DNA from: JBCCSZ01 sp039821145
Lineage (GTDB): Bacteria > Bacteroidota > Bacteroidia > Chitinophagales > Saprospiraceae
Length of the DNA: 64,000 nucleotides
Assembly (NCBI GenBank): GCA_039821145.1
Contig: JBCBOS010000002.1
Location: forward strand, 369,354-433,353
Direction: 5' to 3'
In this document: one piece after another, positions 33,585-42,030 of the stretch
Layout of the letters: every line of letters starts with the position of its first letter
Position numbering within the stretch: the first letter of the stretch is position 1
Position numbers and translations under genes: made by a program
The notes under the pieces: model-generated
What the model saw: the letters and a program-made list of their open reading frames with translations, nothing else
Database searches by the model: none
Told to the model about the DNA's origin: nothing

Positions 33585-34688
33585 TCAAGGATTTACCGAC
33601 AGAGCGTAGACAGCAAAAGACGCCAGCCAATGGGTGCCCTCGTAGTATTCACTGGCAATGTAGGGCACTGTGGCCTGCAGGTGTTGGCCCGCCGCTTTTT
33701 GCATCATGCTTCTGATCTGAATGCTTTTGACCTTGGGCGCCAGCTGATACAGGCACCAAGCCCGGCTGAGGTTGACGCCATCCAGGTGGACAATTTTGGG
33801 ATCCGACCGATCGGTGACACCCGCAGGCTCCCGCAATGTCATCAGCTGCTTTTTTGGCAAAAACTGATGAAACCACACATTGAAATCGTCCTTGGACAAA
33901 ATGCGCGACATCAAATTGGCCTCTTCCAGGCAGGGAGACAAAAAGTCCTCCCCGCTTGGCTCCCAACTGGCGGGACAATCCTGGTCGTTTTCGAAATACT
34001 GGCGGGCCTGCTGTACGATGACTCTCTCCAGCTCCTGCTTGCCACTTTTGCGGGCATAATCCAAAGCGAAGGTCAGCCCAAAGGCTGTGTTGGGATGTAC
34101 GCCGGTGCGCACAGCATATTGTTGTTTGGGCAAAAAGGCCAGGTAGCGGGCCGCAAAGGCATCTGCCAAAGGCTGTAGATTTTTTTTCCAACCCTTGCCA
34201 TCGGTATCCTCCCAGTCGTGCAATTCGTCCGCCAGTTTGAGCAGCCAAGACCAGCCATACATCCGCTCCCAAGACTTGCTCGCTCCTTCCAAATAGGCCA
34301 ACTCTCCGGCAATGTTTGCTGCTGTGAGATTTTCTGTCAGCTTCTTTCGAATCTCCGCTGCCTCCGGCAAATCGGGAAACAAGCGCAGCAGTCGGACCAA
34401 CATCCAATGGCCGTGTACAGACGAATGCCAGTCGAAACAGCCGTAAAAGGCCGGATGAAGTTCGCGGGGAGATCGAAGCATGCTGCTGTCTTGTAGGACC
34501 TGATTGAGCTTGTTGGGATATTCCTTCTGCAAACAATCCAAGGCCAGTCGGGCAAAGTGGGAAGCACCTTCTGCCGTCAGGCGCAACTGTCGTTTGTCAT
34601 CCTGCGTCAAATAGGGATTGTCATCGCTTTGTGCCAACGACAAGGAAGCCATGCAGAGCATGCAAATGCTGAATACGATGGGTTTCAT
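33585..34688 (-). CDS. secreted DUF2891 family protein
   Basis: 367 residues with a signal peptide (MKPIVFSICMLCMASLSLAQ). The family motif HPAFYGCFDWHSSVHGHW at about residue 75 and the repeated helical segments (SWERMYGWSWLLKLADELHDW) resemble an alpha/alpha-barrel. The family's biochemical function is unknown. It heads the operon with the membrane protein and lipoprotein and is divergent from the 5-oxoprolinase gene (79-bp gap). Confidence 0.87.
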   Translation of the reverse strand: MKPIVFSICMLCMASLSLAQSDDNPYLTQDDKRQLRLTAEGASHFARLALDCLQKEYPNKLNQVLQDSSMLRSPRELHPAFYGCFDWHSSVHGHWMLVRLLRLFPDLPEAAEIRKKLTENLTAANIAGELAYLEGASKSWERMYGWSWLLKLADELHDWEDTDGKGWKKNLQPLADAFAARYLAFLPKQQYAVRTGVHPNTAFGLTFALDYARKSGKQELERVIVQQARQYFENDQDCPASWEPSGEDFLSPCLEEANLMSRILSKDDFNVWFHQFLPKKQLMTLREPAGVTDRSDPKIVHLDGVNLSRAWCLYQLAPKVKSIQIRSMMQKAAGQHLQATVPYIASEYYEGTHWLASFAVYALSVNP

Positions 34689-34767
34689 GCCTTACAGTTT
34701 GTTACAAGATAGTTTACTCTCCGACCCTGGCAAAAAAATACAAGTGAATTTCGCCATCTTTGTCTAC

Positions 34768-37700
34768 ATGAGCAATTTCTGGCAAATTTGGATCGATACC
34801 GGTGGCACCTTTACAGATTGCATGGCACGCCGGCCCGCTGGTGATTTGCTGCGCACCAAAGTCCTCAGCAGCAGCCGACTCCGGGCCACCATCCTCGGCA
34901 GAAAAGCCGCCAACACCTTTGTCATCCGACACAATTGGACAGTACAAAAAGACATTTTTGCCAACTATACCCTCCTGAAACCAGGCACAGAAGCACAAAG
35001 CTGGAAGGTCTTGTCTCTGGACCCCCTGGAAAACATCCTCCAACTGGATCGAGACATTGAATCCGATCATTTTCCACTCGACTTTGAGATAACCGCCTAC
35101 GAGGAGGCCCCCATCCTGGCCACCCGCTTGCTGACCCACACCCCTCTGGATCAGGCCCTCCCACCATTGGAATTGCGCCTGGGCTCTACCAAGGGGACCA
35201 ATGCCCTGCTGGAGCGAAAAGGTTGTCAATTGAGTTTACTCATCACCCAAGGATTTGCAGATTTGCCTTTCATCGGCTCCCAAGATCGCCCTCATTTGTT
35301 TCAGCTAGACATCCCCGATCCAGAGCTGTTGCACCAAGATGTCATCGAAGTCAAGGAACGCACCCTGGCCGACGGAAGCATTGAACAAGCCTTGTCAGAG
35401 GCAGAAATTGCCCGCATCCTGGCGGAATTGGACCGACAAGGCCCCGATGCTGTGGCCATCGCCTTGCTGCACAGCTACCAAAATCCCACCCATGAGCAAC
35501 GACTGGCCAGGGCCATCCGGGACAGAGGCCATCGCTTCGTTTCCGTTTCCAGTCAGTTGTCTCCCACCATCAAACTGCTCTTCCGCGCCCAGACAGCCTT
35601 GGCCGATGCCAGTCTGTCGCCCATCCTGTACCACTATTTGTCTCGCATTGCCGACCAACTGCCAGCCACTGCCGACTTCAAGGTAATGACCAGTGCGGGA
35701 GGCCTCAGCCCCGTCGGACAGTTTGCGGCCAAGGACAGCTTGCTCAGTGGTCCGGCAGGAGGGGTTGTGGGGGCGGCCAACATTGCCCGGCGCCTGGGTG
35801 TCCCAAAGGTGCTGACCCTCGACATGGGGGGCACCAGCACCGATACGGCCCGATATGCTGGCAGCTATGACTATCGCTATCTGACCCAAGTTGGGGCCAT
35901 TGGACTGCACAGTCTGTCTTTGGATGTAGAGACAGTGGCGGCAGGAGGAGGGTCCATTTGTGGCTTTGATGGCATCCGGCTCTTTGTGGGGCCAGACAGT
36001 GCGGGCGCGCAGCCAGGGCCTGCCTGTTATGGAGCGGGCGGGCCGTTGACCATCACCGATGTCAACTTGTTGCTCGACAAATTGGATCCATCCATTTTTC
36101 CCATTCCTTTGGACAGAGAAGCAGCACAATTGGCCTTGGACAAGCTTTGCAGCCAGATCAACCAGCAATCATCTACCTCCTACACAGCCGAGGAATTGTT
36201 GCGGGGTTTTGAGTCAATGGCCAACGAAAAAATGGCGGGAGCGATTCGTCGCATTTCCATCCAAAAAGGATTTGATCCTCGGGAATATGCGCTGTTGGTG
36301 TTTGGCGGAGCAGGGGGGCTGCACGCTTGTGCGCTGGCTGATTTGTTGGACATTGATCGGGTCATCCTTCCCTCTGATGGGGGCATTCTGAGTGCCTATG
36401 GAATGGGGCAGGCCAGGCTGGAGCGATTGGAAGTGCGACAGGTGTTGGCCTTGCTGGACAATTGCATGGGGCAACTGCCTACTTGGATCGATGAACTGGA
36501 GCAACTTGCCATTGAGCGATTGGGAGAGGATGGCATTGACAGCAAGCACTTGCAGATTGATCAATTGCTGTTGTATTTGCGCTTCAAAGGACAAGACAGC
36601 AGTGTGGAAGTTGTCTGGAAAGAAGTGGCAGACTTGCGGGCGGGTGCTGTCAGCAGCCATCAGATCAAGTCCTTGTTTCAAGAGGCATACAGACAACTCT
36701 TTGGTCATTGGCCTTTGACGGGGACCATCGAGCTGGAAAGCATCAAGCTGCTGGTGGGGCAGCAAACAGACAGTCCAGCCCTCTCCTCTGATGATTCGCC
36801 GCAATATTTTCCACAGCCTTACAAACAATTGGCGTCAACCCTTGATCCGGCCACTTCCATTGCCGTCTACCAGTGGGAGGAATTGGCCCCCGGTGCCTGT
36901 CTGAACGGGCCAGCCATTGTTCTCAACAAAACCTCTACACCTTACATAGAGCCCGATTGGCAGCTTCGGTTGCACCACAGTGGTGATGCCAGCCTGTATC
37001 GGACAGCAGAGAACCGACCCAAAGAAGGCCAGCACAAGGGTGCCATTGAATTGGAGCTGTTCACCCATCGCTTTGAAGCCATTGCCAAGGAGATGGGGGC
37101 TCGTTTGCAGCGCACGGCCTTCTCTGTCAACATCAAAGAGCGGCTCGACTTTTCTTGTGCCCTCCTGGATGCCTCGGCAGAATTGCTGGTCAATGCCCCT
37201 CACATTCCGGTCCATCTGGGCAGTCTTGGCATCTGTGCGCGATTGGTTTTGGAAAAGCTTTCGCTGTCGGAGGGAGACGTCATCATTACCAATCACCCCA
37301 AGTACGGCGGCTCCCATTTGCCAGATGTCACTTTGTTGGCGGGGGCCTTTGATTCGTCGGGCCAATTGATTGGTTATGTGATCAACCGGGCCCATCATGC
37401 GGAGATTGGTGGCAAGCGGCCGGGTTCGATGCCACCTGATGCGCGTTCTTTGGCCGAGGAAGGGGTGGTCATAGTGCCGACCTATCTCATGCGGGCGGGT
37501 GAGTTGCAGTGGTCGGTCCTCGAATCGCTCTTGCGGGAGCACACCCATCCCAGTCGCTCGCCAGAGGAGAATGTGTCGGATACAAAAGCGGCTTTGGCTT
37601 CCTTGTATGCCGGACAGGCGGCCCTGCGGCGTTTGTGTGATCAGTATGGCAGGGAGACGGTTCACCATTACATGAAGGCTTTGAAGGAACGGGCGGCAGG

Positions 37701-38592
37701 CTATTTGGGCCGTGCTTTGCAGGCCTATGAGGGCAAGACCTTGGTGGCGGAAGAATCGCTGGATGATGGCCACAAGATTTGCCTTCGCATCCAGTGCAGG
37801 GAAGGACAATTGTCATTTGACTTTGCCGGCAGCTCTTCGGTGCATCCTTTCAATCTGAACGCCAACATCTCCATTGTCTACAGTGCGATCATCTACGTGT
37901 TGCGATTGCTTTGTCAAGAGGAAATGCCCCTGAATGAGGGCCTGGTCCAAAAGGTGCGGGTGAACTTGCCCGAGAATGGCTTTTTGCATCCACAATTTTC
38001 GGATGATCCCTGGGAATGTCCGGCAGTAGTGGGGGGCAATACAGAAGTGAGTCAACGCTTGGTCGATGCCCTGCTCAAGGCATTTGGACTGGCGGCTTGC
38101 AGCCAGGGGACGATGAACAATTTTTTGTTTGGCAATCAGAACTTTGGGTATTACGAAACCATTGGCGGGGGAGCGGGTGCTGGGCCTGGATTCCACGGTC
38201 GTTCGGGAGTCCACCAGCACATGACCAATACGCGCATCACAGACCCAGAGGAGTTGGAGTTTCGCTATCCGGTGCTGTTGCGTCGCTTTGCACTGCGGCG
38301 AGGCTCTGGTGGGGCAGGGCAATGGCGTGGAGGCGATGGCTTGATTCGAGAGCTGGAATTTTGCGAAGCGGTAGATGTGACCCTGATCGGCCAGCATCGG
38401 AAGCAGGCTCCGTATGGCCGCGAGGGGGGACATCCGGGGCAGACGGGTCGTCAATATCTGATCCGCAAAGAGGGAGAACGAGAAGAATTGGAGGGGATTG
38501 ACAGCCGTCGTTTGGAAGCAGGAGACCGCATTGTCATAGAAACACCTGGTGGTGGAGGCTGGGAACGGCCAAAGGAAAATGGCCCAGAATGA
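34768..38592 (+). CDS. ATP-dependent 5-oxoprolinase, fused hydantoinase A/B type
   Basis: 1274 residues from the ATG at 34768 (MSNFWQIWIDTGGTFTD), matching the family start; longer in-frame starts would overlap the divergent gene. The N-terminal half is the HyuA/OplA ATPase-like part (DTGGTFTD, then LDMGGTSTDTARY near 352 and GGAGGLHACALADLL), and from about residue 760 the HyuB/OplB part begins (ELFTHRFEAIAKEMGARLQ, NHPKYGGSHLPDV), ending with TPGGGGWERP. Fused enzymes are about 1290 residues long in eukaryotes and many bacteria. The reaction opens 5-oxoproline to glutamate with ATP. The fusion is complete. Specificity for oxoproline rather than hydantoins is likely but not proven. Confidence 0.9.
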   Translation: MSNFWQIWIDTGGTFTDCMARRPAGDLLRTKVLSSSRLRATILGRKAANTFVIRHNWTVQKDIFANYTLLKPGTEAQSWKVLSLDPLENILQLDRDIESDHFPLDFEITAYEEAPILATRLLTHTPLDQALPPLELRLGSTKGTNALLERKGCQLSLLITQGFADLPFIGSQDRPHLFQLDIPDPELLHQDVIEVKERTLADGSIEQALSEAEIARILAELDRQGPDAVAIALLHSYQNPTHEQRLARAIRDRGHRFVSVSSQLSPTIKLLFRAQTALADASLSPILYHYLSRIADQLPATADFKVMTSAGGLSPVGQFAAKDSLLSGPAGGVVGAANIARRLGVPKVLTLDMGGTSTDTARYAGSYDYRYLTQVGAIGLHSLSLDVETVAAGGGSICGFDGIRLFVGPDSAGAQPGPACYGAGGPLTITDVNLLLDKLDPSIFPIPLDREAAQLALDKLCSQINQQSSTSYTAEELLRGFESMANEKMAGAIRRISIQKGFDPREYALLVFGGAGGLHACALADLLDIDRVILPSDGGILSAYGMGQARLERLEVRQVLALLDNCMGQLPTWIDELEQLAIERLGEDGIDSKHLQIDQLLLYLRFKGQDSSVEVVWKEVADLRAGAVSSHQIKSLFQEAYRQLFGHWPLTGTIELESIKLLVGQQTDSPALSSDDSPQYFPQPYKQLASTLDPATSIAVYQWEELAPGACLNGPAIVLNKTSTPYIEPDWQLRLHHSGDASLYRTAENRPKEGQHKGAIELELFTHRFEAIAKEMGARLQRTAFSVNIKERLDFSCALLDASAELLVNAPHIPVHLGSLGICARLVLEKLSLSEGDVIITNHPKYGGSHLPDVTLLAGAFDSSGQLIGYVINRAHHAEIGGKRPGSMPPDARSLAEEGVVIVPTYLMRAGELQWSVLESLLREHTHPSRSPEENVSDTKAALASLYAGQAALRRLCDQYGRETVHHYMKALKERAAGYLGRALQAYEGKTLVAEESLDDGHKICLRIQCREGQLSFDFAGSSSVHPFNLNANISIVYSAIIYVLRLLCQEEMPLNEGLVQKVRVNLPENGFLHPQFSDDPWECPAVVGGNTEVSQRLVDALLKAFGLAACSQGTMNNFLFGNQNFGYYETIGGGAGAGPGFHGRSGVHQHMTNTRITDPEELEFRYPVLLRRFALRRGSGGAGQWRGGDGLIRELEFCEAVDVTLIGQHRKQAPYGREGGHPGQTGRQYLIRKEGEREELEGIDSRRLEAGDRIVIETPGGGGWERPKENGPE

Positions 38593-38830
38593 AAAAAAGG
38601 TTAAGAAAAATTGGCTATCGTTAAACAAAATAAGAGAATATTCATTTATACACTTTGCGTAGACTAACTATTGCGCATTGCGATTGGAAAAAAAGGAAAG
38701 CCCGGCGGTGCAGAACAGGCCCCGAGTGCTGTGCATCATTGCACGTTTGTATTCAGCTTTGTTCTGCCAAGCATATTGGCCGTCGTAATTCCGTTTTGTC
38801 CAGTAAGCAAAACAACAGCTAACCTTTGCA

Positions 38831-39571
38831 ATGGCTATTTCTCTTCTCCCTCCGGCGACCTATGACCTGTCGAAATGCTTTGGCACCCTTAGCGGAAAGC
38901 CATTTCTGATCGACTTCCTTCATCAGGTCTTGCCGGAAAAACACCACATCAAAGAATTGCAGTTTGTCCGTGATGGTCGCCATCCACAGGAGAAACGCAA
39001 TTTGTTGGAATGCCGCTGTGAGAGTTACAATGGGATCGATTTTTTGGTCCACGTACGAAGAAGTGGCGCTCAATTTTCCAAAGGTCAGAGCCTTTCGGCT
39101 GCCCTGTCGCTTTTGCACAAGCAATCGTACTACCGCAGGGGCCAACGACCTCAACTGTACCAAATCGAATTGCTGGATGTCCTATTGGATCAGGAGAAAC
39201 CCTGGGGCAATCCGCTGTGTTTGGTCGAATGGAAAGATCAAAAGGGACAGGATTTTTTCGAAGGATTGAAACTGTCCTACATCGAGTTGCCAAAATTTCG
39301 CAAGTCTTCCAACGAGCTTCGAAGCCGCCGTGACAAGTGGCTGTTTTTGCTCAAGCACTTGCCGAGACTTCATCGGTTACCAGAAACTTTACAAGATGAC
39401 ACATTTGAAAAATTTTTTGATTCTATGAAAAACAAGAAAACCACTTCTAAGCTAGGCCCTAAGAGCAACCGCAAGCTGAGTTTCGCCAAAGAGCTGAAGC
39501 GCAACGGCGAATCCATCAGCACCATTATGAAATTTACCAAACTCTCCGAAGATGACATCGACAAGCTGTAG
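38831..39571 (+). CDS. degenerate Rpn-family (PD-(D/E)XK) protein
   Basis: 246 residues. The frame of the family is plain: FLIDFLHQVLPEKHHIKELQF, LSAALSLLHKQSYYRRGQ, LSYIELPKFRKSSNELRSRR, then DKWLFLLKHLPRL and the C-terminal LSEDDIDKL. Rpn/PDDEXK proteins are recombination-promoting nucleases. In the core the usual D...(V)ExQ residues are replaced: E60 in LLECRCE, and H74 with R76 in LVHVRR where a glutamate and a glutamine are expected. Activity may therefore be lost or altered. There is no IS element around it. A 240-bp AT-rich spacer precedes it. Confidence 0.75.
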   Translation: MAISLLPPATYDLSKCFGTLSGKPFLIDFLHQVLPEKHHIKELQFVRDGRHPQEKRNLLECRCESYNGIDFLVHVRRSGAQFSKGQSLSAALSLLHKQSYYRRGQRPQLYQIELLDVLLDQEKPWGNPLCLVEWKDQKGQDFFEGLKLSYIELPKFRKSSNELRSRRDKWLFLLKHLPRLHRLPETLQDDTFEKFFDSMKNKKTTSKLGPKSNRKLSFAKELKRNGESISTIMKFTKLSEDDIDKL

Positions 39572-39669
39572 ATCGACCCTGTTGACCATCATCGGAACGA
39601 GTTCGCATTGGCCCCCGTTCCCTTCTCTTTCCTCTCTTTCGAGGATTGGCATGGCAGCCCTTGGGTGGC

Positions 39670-40173
39670 TCAGCTTTCCCAAGCCAGGTCGAGCAGTTTG
39701 CCATCCTTGTCCACATTTACGACGATCAACTGATCTGTCAACTCCTCGTCGATGGTATAGTCGTAGGTAGCAAAGGACGCAGAATCGTATTTGCCATCTG
39801 GATAAAATCCGATTCTGACCAGTTTGAGTGCGCGGAGCAATTGTAGGTCGGCGGGGAGTTGGTCGTTGTCAAAATCGACGATCTCTGCCAGCTCGTCCTC
39901 CAATTCTTCCAGGTGTTCATTCAGGTAGTCTCTGACGGTTTCTTCTTCCTCGTCCTTGTAATTGTCCTTGATGAAGCCTTTGTTCTTGACGTCTTGGGCG
40001 TCGATGGTTTCCAAGAGGAATTTGACTTGGTCAAACAATTCTGTCGCCAGTTGATTCTCCTTGACATTCAGGTCGAGTCGGAGATCTTGGCCATTTCTGT
40101 CGATGACTGTCTTGTAATATTCTTCCACTTTTGTGGTGTCCATTTCTCCGAAAAAGGGCAATTGATATTTCAT
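39670..40173 (-). CDS. acidic DUF2004-like protein
   Basis: 167 residues, strongly acidic in the middle (KDEEEETVRDYLNEHLEELEDELAEIV). The C-terminal SFATYDYTIDEELTDQLIVV and GFYPDGKYDSASF fit DUF2004, whose members are small soluble proteins sometimes found as immunity-like proteins. Function is unknown and no toxin neighbour is present. It converges on the Rpn-like gene with a 98-bp gap. Confidence 0.75.
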   Translation of the reverse strand: MKYQLPFFGEMDTTKVEEYYKTVIDRNGQDLRLDLNVKENQLATELFDQVKFLLETIDAQDVKNKGFIKDNYKDEEEETVRDYLNEHLEELEDELAEIVDFDNDQLPADLQLLRALKLVRIGFYPDGKYDSASFATYDYTIDEELTDQLIVVNVDKDGKLLDLAWES

Positions 40174-40313
40174 TGTGTTGTGATTGATGGTTCATCCAAA
40201 CAGTTCATAGCCAGATTTGCAAGTGAGCGTGCCCCGTAGAAACTCTCTACATGTCAGAAGCATTTTCCATAGACACGTAAAAAGAGCTCAGACAGTTGCT
40301 TTCGATGGTGGTT

Positions 40314-41744
40314 TTAGTCAAATGTAGTTGGTGACAAGCGGATTCGATCGATGTTGAGCGTTTTGTCTTGGAAAAATCGCAGGATCATGTCTCCCACCAC
40401 TGGCGAAGACATGAACAGATCGTGTCCTGCATTTTCGATGACCACGTGTTGGCCATTTTCAAATTGTTGGGCGATGTTGATGGCATCGGATAAGTAGGTC
40501 CTTCCATCTAGGTCGCCACTCAGCAGCAAGGCGTCTACTTGATTGGGGGGAAGTGTTCTGAAGTCATCTGCCAATTGGGGAAAGTCCATCTTTGTCATCC
40601 ATTCGTACAACAAGAAGTTGATGCAGCTTCCCAAAATGGTATTGTCGATTTGTTGCTCGACCAGGGCCTTGCGCTCTTCGGAGATGCCGCCCTGCATGTC
40701 CATGGCAAATGACATGGGCCTGATGCCGTTGAAAATGTATCGCTTCATCACCATCACATCCGGCGCTACCGCTGAGAAATCTCCTTCGTACATCTGACTG
40801 TATGCCTTTGGCAATTTTTTGGAGTTCCACGGATTCTTGAGATAGAAGGTTGCAATGGCCGCTTGCAATTCGAACAAGGACATGACCACCGTGTCTCGGC
40901 CGCCACTTCTGTTTTGGTACGAGGCAGTGACCGGGGCTTTTTTCACCCTGTCGTGTACAGCGATGATCTTTTCTTTGAGATTGGGATAGCGAACATCCGA
41001 CCCATAATTTTCCTTGGCTTTTTCCGCGATTTGGTGGACAAACTTTTCGGTTTCTATCGGCAACTTCACCGTCTCATTTGGCCCCTCCAAACTGGCCAGC
41101 ACGACCTTGTCCAAATGTTCTTCAAACAAGCGGATGTATTCAAATGCGAGATGAGAGCCGTAGCTGATTCCCCAAAGGGAGATCTTGTCGACGCCCAGTG
41201 CTCGTCTCAGATCGTCGATGTCTTTGGCACTTTCCGTCGTATTGTAGGCGGTGAGATTGACTTGTTCTTGCTCCCAAAATTCCAGGCATCGGGAGATGCC
41301 CTCTGTGGTTTTCTCGACATATTCTGCCTTGTCAATGGCCCGGTCCAATTCAAACGCTACGTTGTGCGGGCACACTGGCAGTTTCTCAGACATGCCCGTC
41401 CCTCGTTGGTCAAAGGCGATGACATCAGCCACAGCCCGCAGCTTCATGAACAGCTCAAACCTCCTTCCTTTGGCGGTACCCGTCCCAGAACCACCCGGCC
41501 CACCAGAAAGGTAGACGATTGGACTGGCTGGATTTGGATTGGTGCTTTTGAAGCGCACAAAAGAGAGCTGGATGGAATCTGTCTGCTCGCCACTGCGCTC
41601 CTCCAATACCTGAAAAGTCCCCAGCTCTGCCTGGACCGTATCCTTGGCCCGGCTGACAAATTCGAATGCTTCGATGGTCAGATTTTGTCCAAGGAGAAAG
41701 GAGTGAATGCAAAAGAACAATAGGAAGGTGATGTTTGATTTCAT
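40314..41744 (-). CDS. secreted alpha/beta hydrolase (tripeptidyl/prolyl aminopeptidase-like)
   Basis: 476 residues with a signal peptide (ITFLLFFCIHSFLLGQ). The hydrolase core has PIVYLSGGPGGSGTGTA, AFDQRGTGMSE and the nucleophile elbow WGISYGSHLAF. The acid lies in LLSGDLDGRTY and the histidine in VIENAGHDLFMSSP. The split-core organisation with a TAP-like C-terminal part is that of Streptomyces tripeptidyl aminopeptidase and proline iminopeptidase relatives. The substrate is probably a short peptide, in the periplasm. Confidence 0.87.
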   Translation of the reverse strand: MKSNITFLLFFCIHSFLLGQNLTIEAFEFVSRAKDTVQAELGTFQVLEERSGEQTDSIQLSFVRFKSTNPNPASPIVYLSGGPGGSGTGTAKGRRFELFMKLRAVADVIAFDQRGTGMSEKLPVCPHNVAFELDRAIDKAEYVEKTTEGISRCLEFWEQEQVNLTAYNTTESAKDIDDLRRALGVDKISLWGISYGSHLAFEYIRLFEEHLDKVVLASLEGPNETVKLPIETEKFVHQIAEKAKENYGSDVRYPNLKEKIIAVHDRVKKAPVTASYQNRSGGRDTVVMSLFELQAAIATFYLKNPWNSKKLPKAYSQMYEGDFSAVAPDVMVMKRYIFNGIRPMSFAMDMQGGISEERKALVEQQIDNTILGSCINFLLYEWMTKMDFPQLADDFRTLPPNQVDALLLSGDLDGRTYLSDAINIAQQFENGQHVVIENAGHDLFMSSPVVGDMILRFFQDKTLNIDRIRLSPTTFD

Positions 41745-41811
41745 GACGCTTTAGATATTGATTGATGGCTGTTGCCTACAGTATAAGATACGAGGCCATT
41801 GTGGAATTGGA

Positions 41812-41976
41812 TCAAATGAAGTACTTGATGAACCAATCATAGATTCCACCTCGGTTCATGAATGCCCAGACCAGGGCAGCGATTCCGGCAAACAGGAGAA
41901 TGATGCGCGTGTTGCGATTGATTTGCTGACGCTTTTCGCGTCGACTCTTGTATCGATGTCTATTGGATAAGGCCAT
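41812..41976 (-). CDS. 54-residue single-span membrane protein
   Basis: ATG at 41976, TGA at 41812. The product has a basic, Arg/Lys-rich N-terminus (LSNRHRYKSRREKRQQINRN), one hydrophobic segment (TRIILLFAGIAALVWAFM) and a short tail with aromatic residues ending YDWFIKYFI. Positive-inside topology is clear. It sits between the TPR lipoprotein and the hydrolase genes on the same strand. Many Bacteroidota encode such orphan proteins; the function is unknown. Confidence 0.6.
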   Translation of the reverse strand: MALSNRHRYKSRREKRQQINRNTRIILLFAGIAALVWAFMNRGGIYDWFIKYFI

Positions 41977-42030
41977 AAAGCATCTGTTGGTTTTGTGAAT
42001 TTATGCTCCTGATTGAGCAGATGTTACTTC

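Noticed and set aside
34618..34767. Upstream start extending the 5-oxoprolinase by 50 residues
   Set aside because: It overlaps the divergent DUF2891 gene, and the family begins at MSNFWQIWIDTGGTFTD.
38731..38744. GTGCA-TCAT-TGCAC palindrome upstream of the Rpn-like gene
   Set aside because: Only 5-bp arms and no repeat elsewhere in the window; no clear function.
38671..38865. 64-residue plus-strand frame before the Rpn-like gene
   Set aside because: It overlaps the Rpn-like start, and composition and position suggest chance.
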